Below are positions 50,431 through 59,223 of a DNA stretch of 64,000 bases, in pieces. The notes beneath the pieces were generated by a model. It was not told the origin of the DNA. It worked only from the letters and a program-made list of their open reading frames with translations, and made no database searches. A program made the position numbers and the translations under genes. The stretch's first letter is position 1. Each line of letters opens with the position of its first letter. This DNA is from Streptomyces bambusae (GTDB lineage: Bacteria > Actinomycetota > Actinomycetes > Streptomycetales > Streptomycetaceae), in the NCBI RefSeq assembly GCF_020532645.1, contig NZ_JAJAUZ010000045.1, positions 1-64,000 on the forward strand, given 5' to 3'.

Positions 50431-52944
50431 TCAGAGCTGTCCGACCGAGGTGACGCGGACCACGGCGCGGCCCTCGTCGTCCGAGGCGGCGAGGTCGACC
50501 TCGGCGCTGATGCCCCAGTCATGGTCGCCGTTCGGGTCGGCGAAGGTCTGCCGGACGCGCCACAGCCCGTGGGCCGGGTCCTCCTCGATCGCGAGCAGCT
50601 TCGGCCCGCGGGCGTCCGGCCCGGTGCCGAGGTCCTCGTACTCGTCCCAGTAGGCGTCCATGGCGTCGCCCCACCGGTCGGCGTCCCAGCCGGCCTCGCC
50701 GTCGAGGGCGCCGAGTTCCTCGACGTTGTCGAGGGCCGCCAGCTCCACCCGCCGGAACATCGCGTTGCGCACCAGCACCCGGAAGGCCCGCGCGTTGGTG
50801 GTGACCGGCTTGACCTCCTCGGCCTTCTCCTGGGCCTGCTCGGCGGTCTCCACCTCGGGGTTGGCGAGCTGCTCCCACTCGTCGAGGAGGCTGGAGTCGA
50901 CCTGCCGGACCATCTCGCCGAGCCAGGCGATGAGGTCCTCCAGGTCCTCCGACTTCAGGTCGTCGGGGATGGTGTGGTCCAGGGCCTTGTATGCGCTCGC
51001 CAGGTAGCGGAGCACGATGCCCTCGGTGCGGGCCAGCTCGTAGAAGGAGGTGAACTCGGTGAAGGTCAGCGCCCGCTCGTACATGTCGCGGATGATCGAC
51101 TTGGGGGAGACCGGGTGGTCGCCCACCCACGGGTGGCTCTTGCGGTACACGTCGTAGGCGTGCAGCAGCAGTTCTTCGAGCGGCTTCGGATAGGTGACGT
51201 CCTGCAGACGCTCCATCCGCTCCTCGTACTCGACGCCGTCGGCCTTCATGGCGTTGACGGCCTCGCCGCGGGCCTTGTTCTGCTGGGCGGCCAGGATCTG
51301 GCGCGGGTCGTCCAGAGTGGACTCGACCACCGACACCATGTCGAGGGCGTACGAGGGCGATTCCGGGTCGAGCAGGTCGAAGGAGGCCAGCGCGAACGTG
51401 GACAGCGGCTGGTTCAGTGCGAAGTCCTGCTGGAGGTCCACCGTCAGCCGGATGGTGCGGCCCTCGGCGTCGGGGGTGTCGAGCTGCTCGACGACCCCGC
51501 CGTCCAGCAGCGACCGGTAGATGGCGATGGCCCGCCGGATGTGCCGCAGCTGGTTCTTGCGCGGCTCGTGGTTGTCCTCCAGGAGCCGCCGCATCGCCTC
51601 GAAGGCGTTGCCCGGCCGGGCGATCACCGACAGGAGCATGATGTTGGTGACCTTGAACCGGGAGGTCAGCGGCTCCGGTTCGGCGCCGATCAGCTTCTCG
51701 AAGGTGGTGTCGCTCCAGGCCACGAAGCCCTCGGGAGCCTTCTTGCGGACCACCTTGCGGCGCTTCTTCGGGTCGTCGCCGGCCTTCGCCAGCGCCTTCT
51801 CGTTCTCGATGACGTGCTCGGGCGCCTGGGCGACCACGAAGCCCGCGGTGTCGAAGCCGGCGCGGCCGGCCCGGCCCGCGATCTGGTGGAACTCGCGGGC
51901 CCGCAGCGTGCGGACCCGGGTGCCGTCGTACTTGGTGAGCGCCGTGAACAGCACCGTCCGGATGGGCACGTTGACGCCGACGCCGAGGGTGTCGGTGCCG
52001 CAGATGACCTTCAGCAGGCCGGCCTGGGCGAGCTTCTCCACCAGCCGCCGGTACTTGGGCAGCATGCCGGCGTGGTGGACGCCGATGCCGTGCCGGACGT
52101 AGCGCGAGAGGTTGCGGCCGAACTTGGTGGTGAAGCGGAAGTTGCCGATCAGCTCGGCGATCCTGTCCTTCTCCTCACGCGTGCACATGTTGATGCTCAT
52201 CAGCGACTGGGCCCGCTCGACGGCCTGTGCCTGCGTGAAGTGCACGATGTACACGGGCGCCTGCCGGGTCTCCAGCAGCTCGGTGATGGTGTCCGTGATC
52301 GGCGTGGTCACGTACTCGTACGACAGCGGGACCGGCCGGGTGGCGGAGCGGACCACGGAGGTCGGCCGGCCGGTGCGGCGGGTCAGGTCCTCCTCGAAGC
52401 GGCTCACGTCGCCGAGGGTCGCCGACATCAGGACGAACTGCGCCTGCGGCAGTTCGAGCAGCGGGATCTGCCAGGCCCAGCCGCGGTCCGCCTCGGCATA
52501 GAAGTGGAACTCGTCCATGACGACCTGGCCGATGTCGGCGTCCTTGCCGTCGCGCAGCGCGATCGAGGCCAGCACCTCGGCGGTGCAGCAGATCACGGGG
52601 GCGTCGGCGTTGACGGAGGCGTCACCGGTGAGCATGCCGACGTTCTCGGTGCCGAACAGCTTGCACAGGTCGAAGAACTTCTCCGACACCAGCGCCTTGA
52701 TCGGCGCCGTGTAGAAGGTGACCTTGTCCTGCGCCAGCGCCGTGAAGTGGGCACCGGCCGCGACCAGGCTCTTGCCGGAGCCGGTCGGCGTGGAAAGGAT
52801 CACGTTCGCCCCGGAGACCACCTCGATCAGCGCCTCCTCCTGCGCCGGATACAGGGTGATGCCCTGCTCCTCCGCCCACGAGGAGAAGGCCTCGAAGAGG
52901 GCGTCGGGGTCGGCGTTCGGCGGCAGCTGATCAATGAGGGTCAC
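50431..52944 (-). CDS. DEAD/DEAH-box helicase with C-terminal DUF3516
   Basis: 837 residues from GTG 52944. Helicase motifs: LYPAQEEAL, STPTGSGKS (I), MDEFHF (II, DEFH), LMSATLGD (III), VICGTDTLGVGVNVP (V), HQIAGRAGRAGFD (VI). This is the Ski2-like arrangement followed by the DUF3516 region that is typical of actinobacterial members. It probably acts on RNA or structured nucleic acid. The thioesterase gene follows closely. Confidence 0.92.
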   Translation of the reverse strand: MTLIDQLPPNADPDALFEAFSSWAEEQGITLYPAQEEALIEVVSGANVILSTPTGSGKSLVAAGAHFTALAQDKVTFYTAPIKALVSEKFFDLCKLFGTENVGMLTGDASVNADAPVICCTAEVLASIALRDGKDADIGQVVMDEFHFYAEADRGWAWQIPLLELPQAQFVLMSATLGDVSRFEEDLTRRTGRPTSVVRSATRPVPLSYEYVTTPITDTITELLETRQAPVYIVHFTQAQAVERAQSLMSINMCTREEKDRIAELIGNFRFTTKFGRNLSRYVRHGIGVHHAGMLPKYRRLVEKLAQAGLLKVICGTDTLGVGVNVPIRTVLFTALTKYDGTRVRTLRAREFHQIAGRAGRAGFDTAGFVVAQAPEHVIENEKALAKAGDDPKKRRKVVRKKAPEGFVAWSDTTFEKLIGAEPEPLTSRFKVTNIMLLSVIARPGNAFEAMRRLLEDNHEPRKNQLRHIRRAIAIYRSLLDGGVVEQLDTPDAEGRTIRLTVDLQQDFALNQPLSTFALASFDLLDPESPSYALDMVSVVESTLDDPRQILAAQQNKARGEAVNAMKADGVEYEERMERLQDVTYPKPLEELLLHAYDVYRKSHPWVGDHPVSPKSIIRDMYERALTFTEFTSFYELARTEGIVLRYLASAYKALDHTIPDDLKSEDLEDLIAWLGEMVRQVDSSLLDEWEQLANPEVETAEQAQEKAEEVKPVTTNARAFRVLVRNAMFRRVELAALDNVEELGALDGEAGWDADRWGDAMDAYWDEYEDLGTGPDARGPKLLAIEEDPAHGLWRVRQTFADPNGDHDWGISAEVDLAASDDEGRAVVRVTSVGQL

Positions 52945-53087
52945 GCCCCCATCTTGCCTGGCTTCACCCCGGAAGAGGGAACCGGAGGACGCAATGAAGA
53001 TCACCAAAGGTAGGCTGACCCGGCTACCGGGCCCGGCCGACGCCGTCAACAGGGCCCGCACACCACAGACCTGGGGCGGGTACGAGC

Positions 53088-53882
53088 ATGATGGGACCGG
53101 CGCACTCCCTGTCCGGCGCGGCGGCCTGGCTGGGGGTGGGGGCGGCGACCGCGGCCGCCGGGCACCCGATGCCCTGGCCGGTGCTCGTGATCGGTGCGCT
53201 GATCTGCGCGGGCGCCGCGCTCGCGCCGGACCTGGACCACAAGTCGGCGACCATCTCGCGCGCCTTCGGGCCGCTGTCCCGGGGCCTGTGCGAGATCGTC
53301 GACAAGCTCTCCTACGCCGTCTACAAGGCGACCCGCACCACCCGCGACCCGCGCCGCTCCGGCGGCCACCGGACCCTCACGCACACCTGGGTGTGGGCCG
53401 TGCTGATCGGCGCCGGTTCCTCGGCGCTCGCCGTCACCGTCGGCCGCTGGGGCGTGCTGGCCCTGCTCTTCGTCCACCTCGTGCTCGCCGTCGAGGGCCT
53501 CCTGTGGCGGGCCGCCCGGATGTCCAGCGACGTCCTGGTCTGGCTCCTCGGCGCGACCAGCGCCTGGATCCTGGCCGGGGTGCTCGACCAGCCGGGCAAC
53601 GGCGCCGACTGGCTGTTCACCGGGCCGGGGCAGGAGTACCTGTGGCTCGGGCTGCCGGTCGTACTGGGCGCCCTCGTGCACGACATCGGGGACGCGCTGA
53701 CGGTCTCAGGCTGCCCGATCCTGTGGCCCGTGCCGATCGCGGGCAAGCGCTGGTACCCGATCGGCCCGCCCAAGGGGATGCGGTTCCGGGCCGGCAGCTG
53801 GGTGGAGCTGAAGGTGCTGATGCCGGCGTTCATGCTCCTCGGCGGCGTGGGCGGCGCCTCCGCCCTCGGCTTCCTGTCCTAG
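53088..53882 (+). CDS. YdjM-type membrane-bound metal-dependent hydrolase family protein
   Basis: 264 residues from ATG 53088 (the next ATG, 53091, is equally possible). The N-terminal GPAHSLSGAAAWLG, APDLDHKSATISRAFGP and GGHRTLTHTWVW are the conserved His/Asp motifs of the family. Five or so membrane helices. YdjM of E. coli is LexA-regulated; no SOS box is evident here. Confidence 0.87.
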   Translation: MMGPAHSLSGAAAWLGVGAATAAAGHPMPWPVLVIGALICAGAALAPDLDHKSATISRAFGPLSRGLCEIVDKLSYAVYKATRTTRDPRRSGGHRTLTHTWVWAVLIGAGSSALAVTVGRWGVLALLFVHLVLAVEGLLWRAARMSSDVLVWLLGATSAWILAGVLDQPGNGADWLFTGPGQEYLWLGLPVVLGALVHDIGDALTVSGCPILWPVPIAGKRWYPIGPPKGMRFRAGSWVELKVLMPAFMLLGGVGGASALGFLS

Positions 53883-54091
53883 AGGTGCCCGTCCCTCCGG
53901 CCTGCCCGTCCCCCCGGCCCGTTCCCGTCGGCGCCGGGCGCCCGGCGCGCCTGTCAGCCCCGCGCCGGGGGCGGGCGTAACAGCCTCGCACCACCGGGCG
54001 TGGCGGACTGGCCACGCTCGGTTTGAAGCGGACATGATGAGTGTCGACGAGCCGTCAGGTCGTCGGCTCGCACATGACTGGGGGGTACGGC

Positions 54092-55336
54092 ATGGGCAGG
54101 AGCAAGCGGAGACTGGGTACGGCGGCAGCGGGCACGGTGCTCGCCTCGCTGGCCCTCGCACTTCCCGCACAGGCGGCATCGGGGAACGCCGAGACCGCGC
54201 GGGCCACCACGTGCAAGCCGGCCATCCGGGTCCTGAACGCCCTGCCCGGAGCCGAGCCCGCCGAGCCGAGCCCCTGGATCGAGGACACCCAGGTCAACGG
54301 CATCGGCCGGCTGGGCCTGTCGGTCGGCGTCTCGCACGGCAAGCCCGCCTGGTGGCGCGGCGTCACGGTGCACGCCGTCCCGCTGCCCGCCGGGTACACC
54401 AGCGGCCGGGTCGAGGCGGTCAACCGGTTCGGGCTGATGGTCGGCACGGTCTTCGGCCCCACCGGGCCCCGCGCCTTCCGCTTCTACCCGTGGCAGGCCG
54501 CGGTGACCCTGCTGCCGGGCGGCCAGTACGCCACCGCCGTCAACGACCACGGCCGCATCGTCGGCCACCGCTACGAGGGCAGCGACACCGTCGGCATCGA
54601 ATGGCAGGGGGCCGCGGTCCGCCGCATCCTCGCCGAGCCCGCCGGCTTCGACCTGCGGGAGGTCACCGGCATCAACAACGCAGGCCGGATCGTCGGCTAC
54701 GGCTGGGGCACCACCGGCGACCCCGACGACTCCTGGGGCACCGCCCCCGGCATCGTCTGGAGCGGCAACGTCGCCGCCCCGCCCGTCTTCACCCAGCCCC
54801 TCGGCAACGCCTACGAGATATCCAAGCCGGCGGCCATCGACGAGTCCGGCCGCCTCGTCGGCATCATCACCGGCAGCCGGGACATGACCAACAGCCTGGC
54901 CACCTGGGCGCCGCCGTACACCGAAGTGACCGGCCCCGGCACCCTCGCCGGCCGGACCAGCGGCAGCTTCGAGGACATCAGCCCCACCACCAACGTCACC
55001 GTCGGCACCGCCTACGACTCGCCCTACGACTTCCCGCCCGACCCCATGCCGCCGGTCCAGGCCCAGTACTGGCCCGGCTCCGGCCCGGTGCTCGCCCTGC
55101 CCCGGCTCGCGCCCGGCCGCTTCTCGGCCGCCTTCGCCGTGACCGACCGGGACCAGGTGGGCGGCGTCGCCGTGGACGCCTCCGGCATCGAACGCCCCGT
55201 CATCTGGACCTGCGCCGGCAAGCAGGCGTACAAGCCGGCCGTCCCGCTGCGCACCGTGAACCGGCGGCCGGGCGCCGGCATCAACCCGCACTCGCCCTCC
55301 GCCGGAGCCCCCGAGGCCGTCCGCCGGCACCGCTGA
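54092..55336 (+). CDS. Secreted HAF-repeat-like protein
   Basis: 414 residues from ATG 54092 with GGGGGG upstream. The signal peptide ends near ALALPAQAA. The body holds repeated NxxGxIVG units (VNRFGLMVGTVF, VNDHGRIVGHRY, INNAGRIVGYGWG, IDESGRLVGIITG), like HAF repeats that form beta-propellers. No catalytic motif. Extracellular, role unknown. Confidence 0.8.
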   Translation: MGRSKRRLGTAAAGTVLASLALALPAQAASGNAETARATTCKPAIRVLNALPGAEPAEPSPWIEDTQVNGIGRLGLSVGVSHGKPAWWRGVTVHAVPLPAGYTSGRVEAVNRFGLMVGTVFGPTGPRAFRFYPWQAAVTLLPGGQYATAVNDHGRIVGHRYEGSDTVGIEWQGAAVRRILAEPAGFDLREVTGINNAGRIVGYGWGTTGDPDDSWGTAPGIVWSGNVAAPPVFTQPLGNAYEISKPAAIDESGRLVGIITGSRDMTNSLATWAPPYTEVTGPGTLAGRTSGSFEDISPTTNVTVGTAYDSPYDFPPDPMPPVQAQYWPGSGPVLALPRLAPGRFSAAFAVTDRDQVGGVAVDASGIERPVIWTCAGKQAYKPAVPLRTVNRRPGAGINPHSPSAGAPEAVRRHR

Positions 55337-55350
55337 CCGCCCGCACGCGC

Positions 55351-55390
55351 ACCGGGGCCCGGCCTCCCGAGAGGGAAGCCGGGCCCCGGT
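55351..55390. terminator. Bidirectional hairpin terminator
   Basis: An 18-bp stem with one mismatch and a 4-base loop (GAGA), between the convergent HAF-repeat gene and the ABC exporter. Confidence 0.8.
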
Positions 55391-55419
55391 CCGGCGCGCG
55401 GCGTCCGCGCCGCCTCCGG

Positions 55420-57201
55420 TCAGCCGTGCCAGGACCGCCACAGCGCCGCGTACGCACCGTCGGCTGCCACCAGCTCGTCGTGGCTGCCCAGTTCGCTGAC
55501 CCGGCCGTCCTCGACCACCGCGATCACGTCCGCATCGTGCGCCGTGTGCAGCCGGTGCGCGATCGCGATGACCGTACGGCCGTCCAGCACGCGGGCCAGC
55601 GAACGCTCCAGGTGCCGGGCCGCCCGCGGATCCAGCAGCGACGTCGCCTCGTCCAGCACCAGCGTGTGCGGATCGGCGAGCACCAGCCGGGCCAGCGCGA
55701 TCTGCTGCGCCTGCGCCGGGGTCAGGGCGGTACCGCCCGAACCCACCTCGGTGTCCAGCCCGTCGTCGAGCCCCCGGGCCCAGCCGTCCGCGTCGACCGC
55801 GCCCAGCGCCGCCCACAGCTCGGCGTCCCCGGCGCCCTCCCGGGCCAGCCGCAGGTTGTCGCGCAGCGAGCCCGTGAACACGTGGTGCTCCTGGTTGACC
55901 AGCGCCACGTGCGACCGGACCCGTTCCGCCGGCATCCGGGCCAGCTCCGCACCGCCCAGGGTGACCTCCCCGGACCGCGGCGCGTAGATGCCCGCGAGGA
56001 GCCGGCCCAGTGTGGACTTGCCCGCACCCGAAGGCCCGACCAGCGCCATCCGGGTCCCCGGCGGCACGTCGAGCGACACCCCGTGCAGCACGTCCGCACC
56101 CTCCCGGTACCCGAACCGCACCGCGTCCGCGCGCACGTCCCGGCCGTCCGGCACCACCGCGGCGTCCCCGGAATCCGGCTCGATGTCCCGCACCCCGACC
56201 AGCCGGGCGATCGACACCTGGGCCACCTGCAGCTCGTCGTACCAGCGCAGGATCAGCCCGATCGGGTCGACCATCATCTGCGCGAGCAGCGCCCCCGTCG
56301 TCAGCTGGCCCACCGTCATCCAGCCCTGCAGCACGCAGTACCCGCCGATCATCAGCACCGCGCCGAGGATCGTCACGAACGTGACGTTGATGACCGGGAA
56401 CAGCACCGACCGGAGGAACAGCGTGTACCGCTCCCACCGGGTCCACTCCACGATCCGCTGCTCCGACAGCGCGATCCGCCGCCCGCCCAGCCGGTGCGCC
56501 TCGACCGTGCGGCCCGCGTCCACCGTCTCGGTGAGCGCCGCCGCCACCGCCGCGTACCCCGCCGCCTCCGACCGGTACGCCGACGGCGCCCGCCGGAAGT
56601 ACCAGCGGCAGCCGGCCACCAGCACCGGCAGCGCCAGCAGCGCGGCCAGCGCCAGCGGCGGCGCGGTCACGACGAGCGCCCCGAACAGCAGCCCCACCCA
56701 CACCACACCGATGGCCAGCTGCGGCACGGCCTCGCGCATCGCGTTCGCCAGCCGGTCGATGTCGGTGGTGATCCGCGACAGCAGATCGCCCGTCCCGGCC
56801 CGCTCCAGCACCCCCGGCGGCAGCCCCACCGACCGCACGAGGAAGTCCTCCCGCAGATCGGCCAGCATCTCCTCGCCGAGCATCGCGCCGCGCAGCCGCA
56901 TCAGCCGCACGAACACCGCCTGCACCGCCAGGGCGACCGCGAACACCGCGGCCACCTGCCCCAGATGCAGCTCCCGGACACCGGCCGCGAGGTCGTCGAC
57001 GACCCGGCCCAGCAGGTACGGGCCCGCCATCGAGGCCACCACCGCCACCGCGTTGGCCGCCACCAGCAGCAGGAAGGCCCGGCGGTGCCGCCGCAGCAGC
57101 CCGCGCACGTACGTCCGCACCGTCGCCGGTGTGCCCACCGGCAGCGTCGCCGCCGTCTCCGGGGCCGCCGGATCGTAATCCGGGGGCGCCACGCCGATCA
57201 T
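55420..57201 (-). CDS. ABC exporter half-transporter B (signature motif degenerate)
   Basis: 593 residues from ATG 57201, which overlaps the stop of the partner gene (ATGA). Six membrane helices fill residues 40-310. The nucleotide domain has an intact Walker A GPSGAGKST (389-397) and Walker B LVLDEAT with catalytic Glu (513-520), but the ABC signature reads LTPAQ (493-497) instead of LSGGQ. Its partner has the opposite defects. Together they should form a heterodimer with one competent ATP site. Substrate unknown; no dedicated resistance or biosynthesis gene is adjacent. Confidence 0.92.
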   Translation of the reverse strand: MIGVAPPDYDPAAPETAATLPVGTPATVRTYVRGLLRRHRRAFLLLVAANAVAVVASMAGPYLLGRVVDDLAAGVRELHLGQVAAVFAVALAVQAVFVRLMRLRGAMLGEEMLADLREDFLVRSVGLPPGVLERAGTGDLLSRITTDIDRLANAMREAVPQLAIGVVWVGLLFGALVVTAPPLALAALLALPVLVAGCRWYFRRAPSAYRSEAAGYAAVAAALTETVDAGRTVEAHRLGGRRIALSEQRIVEWTRWERYTLFLRSVLFPVINVTFVTILGAVLMIGGYCVLQGWMTVGQLTTGALLAQMMVDPIGLILRWYDELQVAQVSIARLVGVRDIEPDSGDAAVVPDGRDVRADAVRFGYREGADVLHGVSLDVPPGTRMALVGPSGAGKSTLGRLLAGIYAPRSGEVTLGGAELARMPAERVRSHVALVNQEHHVFTGSLRDNLRLAREGAGDAELWAALGAVDADGWARGLDDGLDTEVGSGGTALTPAQAQQIALARLVLADPHTLVLDEATSLLDPRAARHLERSLARVLDGRTVIAIAHRLHTAHDADVIAVVEDGRVSELGSHDELVAADGAYAALWRSWHG

Positions 57202-59063
57202 GCCGACTCCTCGATCTCCGTCAACGCCTTCTCCGCGAACGTCTGCTCCGCCGGCGCCCGCACTCCGGCCGGCGCGTGCGCACCGGACTCCGCCGCGGGC
57301 CGTGCGTGCTGCTCCTCGTCCGTCTCCCGGGTGACCACGGCCCGGTAGCGCGGCTCCGCGGCCAGCAGCTCCCGGTGCGTCCCCACCGCGGCGACCCGGC
57401 CCTCGTGGACCAGGGCCACCTGATCGGCCCGGTCCAGCAGCAGCGGCGACGAGGCCAGCACCACCGTCGTACGGCCCTTGCGCAGCGCCGAAAGGCCCTC
57501 CGCGATCCGTGCCTCGGTGTGCGAGTCGACCGCTGACGTCGGCTCGTCCAGCACCAGCACCTCCGGGTCCGCGACCAGGGACCGCGCCAACGCCAGACGC
57601 TGCCGCTGCCCGCCGGACAGCGACCGGCCGCGCTCGGTGATCCGCGCGTCCATCGGGTCCCCGACCCCGTCCGGCGCCGCCTGCAGCAGCGCCGCGAGCA
57701 CGTCGGAGCACTGTGCCGCACCGAGCGCCGGGACCGCCCCCACCTGCCCGGACGCCGGTACGTCGAGCAGCTCGCGCAGCGTCCCCGACAGCAGCACCGG
57801 GTCCTTGTCCTGCACCAGCACGCAGCTCCGAGCCGCCGCCAGCTCCATCTCGTCGAGCGCCACCCCGCCCAGCAGCACGGACGGTGCGCCGGAGGCCTCG
57901 GTCGGATGGCCGCCGAGCCGTTCCGCCAGCCGCCCGGCCAGGTCCGGATCCCCGCACACCACCGCCGTGAACCGGCCGGCCGGCGCGAGCAGCCCGGTCT
58001 CCGGGTCGTACAGGTCACCGCCCGGAGCCGGGGGCCCGGCCACGGGGGCCACGGCCGCACCGGTGTCCGTCCGGGTCAGCGACAGCACGCGCGCCGCCCG
58101 CTTCGCCGACGGCCGCGAGAACGAATACGCCATCGCGATCTCTTCGAAGTGCCGCAGCGGATACATCATCATCGCCACCGCGCTGAACACCGCGACGAGC
58201 TCGCCCACCGTGATCCGGCCGTCCAGAGCCAGCTTGGAGCCGTAGCCGACCACCGCGAGCAGCAGCAGCCCCGGCAGCAGCACCTGCACCGCGGAGATCA
58301 CCGCCCACATCCGGGCGCTGCGCACAGCCGCCCGGCGCACCTCCTGCGAGGCCTCCCGGTAGCGGCCGAGGAACAGCTCCTCGCCGCCGATCCCGCGCAG
58401 CACGCGCAGCCCGGCCACGGTGTCCGAGGCCAGCTCGGTGGCCCGGCCGGCCTTCTCCCGCTGCACATCGGCCCGCTTCGTGGCCGGCGGCAGCAGCGGC
58501 AGCACGGCCAGCGCCAGCACCGGCACCCCGGCGGCCACGACCCAGCCCAGGGCCGGGGCGTACACGAGCAGCCCGGCACAGATCACGACCAGGGCGACGG
58601 CGGCGGCCAGGAACCGGGAGACCGCCTCGACGAACCAGCCGATCTTCTCCACGTCACCCGTGGAGACCGCCACCACCTCGCCGGCGGCCACCCGGCGGGT
58701 CAGGGCCGCACCCAGCTCCGCGGTCTTGCGGGCCAGCAGCTGCTGCACGCGCGCCGCCGCGGTGATCCAGTTGGTGACGGCCGTCCGGTGCAGCATCGTG
58801 TCGCCCAGCGAGATCGCCACGCCGCAGAGCAGCAGCAGCCCGCCGATGAGCGCGAGCCGCCCGCCGTTCCCGTCGACGACCGCCTCGATCCCGAGGCCGA
58901 CCGCGAACGGCAGCCCCGCGATGCCGCAGTGGTGCAGCACCCCCCAGGCCAGGCTCTTGAGCTGGCCCCCCAACTGGTTGCGGCCGAGCCACCACAGGAA
59001 CCGGGGACCGGAACGGGAGTCCGGCACCCCCGGATCCGGATACGGAAGATCGCTGATCTGCAT
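57198..59063 (-). CDS. ABC exporter half-transporter A (Walker A degenerate)
   Basis: 621 residues from ATG 59063 (weak ribosome site). Six membrane helices in residues 35-310. In the nucleotide domain the Walker A position reads CGDPDLAGR (370-378): no GxxGxGKT and no Lys. In contrast LSGGQRQRLAL (482-490) and Walker B VLVLDEPTS (502-510) are intact. With subunit B it should build one canonical ATP site (Walker A of B facing the signature of A) and one dead site. The C-terminal 60 residues are a polar tail. Confidence 0.92.
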   Translation of the reverse strand: MQISDLPYPDPGVPDSRSGPRFLWWLGRNQLGGQLKSLAWGVLHHCGIAGLPFAVGLGIEAVVDGNGGRLALIGGLLLLCGVAISLGDTMLHRTAVTNWITAAARVQQLLARKTAELGAALTRRVAAGEVVAVSTGDVEKIGWFVEAVSRFLAAAVALVVICAGLLVYAPALGWVVAAGVPVLALAVLPLLPPATKRADVQREKAGRATELASDTVAGLRVLRGIGGEELFLGRYREASQEVRRAAVRSARMWAVISAVQVLLPGLLLLAVVGYGSKLALDGRITVGELVAVFSAVAMMMYPLRHFEEIAMAYSFSRPSAKRAARVLSLTRTDTGAAVAPVAGPPAPGGDLYDPETGLLAPAGRFTAVVCGDPDLAGRLAERLGGHPTEASGAPSVLLGGVALDEMELAAARSCVLVQDKDPVLLSGTLRELLDVPASGQVGAVPALGAAQCSDVLAALLQAAPDGVGDPMDARITERGRSLSGGQRQRLALARSLVADPEVLVLDEPTSAVDSHTEARIAEGLSALRKGRTTVVLASSPLLLDRADQVALVHEGRVAAVGTHRELLAAEPRYRAVVTRETDEEQHARPAAESGAHAPAGVRAPAEQTFAEKALTEIEESA

Positions 59064-59088
59064 GACGCCCCACGGCTCGGTGACCGGA

Positions 59089-59139
59089 ATCGCTCCGGTG
59101 AACGGTCCAAACCGTGCAAGCGTCGCCTTCCGGAGCGAT
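59089..59139 (-). promoter_or_regulatory. Nested inverted repeats upstream of the ABC heterodimer operon
   Basis: Outer arms ATCGCTCCGG (59089-59098) and CCGGAGCGAT (59130-59139) are perfect. They enclose an inner dyad ACGGT-CCAA-ACCGT (59102-59115). The element starts 26 bases before the ATG. Either or both could be regulator-binding sites, or the transcript could fold into a long stem. Confidence 0.5.
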
Positions 59140-59156
59140 CCGGTGCAATCGATTTT

Positions 59157-59179
59157 CCGGCCGGTGCACTGCCGGCCGG
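59157..59179 (-). terminator. Possible terminator after the FAD/Fe-S oxidoreductase
   Basis: CCGGCCGG (59157-59164) and CCGGCCGG (59172-59179) around a 7-base loop, followed on the minus strand by AAAATC. Between the oxidoreductase stop and the ABC operon promoter. Confidence 0.35.
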
Positions 59180-59223
59180 CCGCAGCAGCCCGCAGCGGCC
59201 CGCGGCCGGCCGGGGCCCGGCCG

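Noticed and set aside
52994..53090. Small leader gene starting ATGAAGATCACCAAAGG with a good ribosome site
   Set aside because: The frame does not close before the hydrolase gene but runs through it in another frame for 300 codons. TAGGCT in it fits better as a -10 box for the hydrolase gene.
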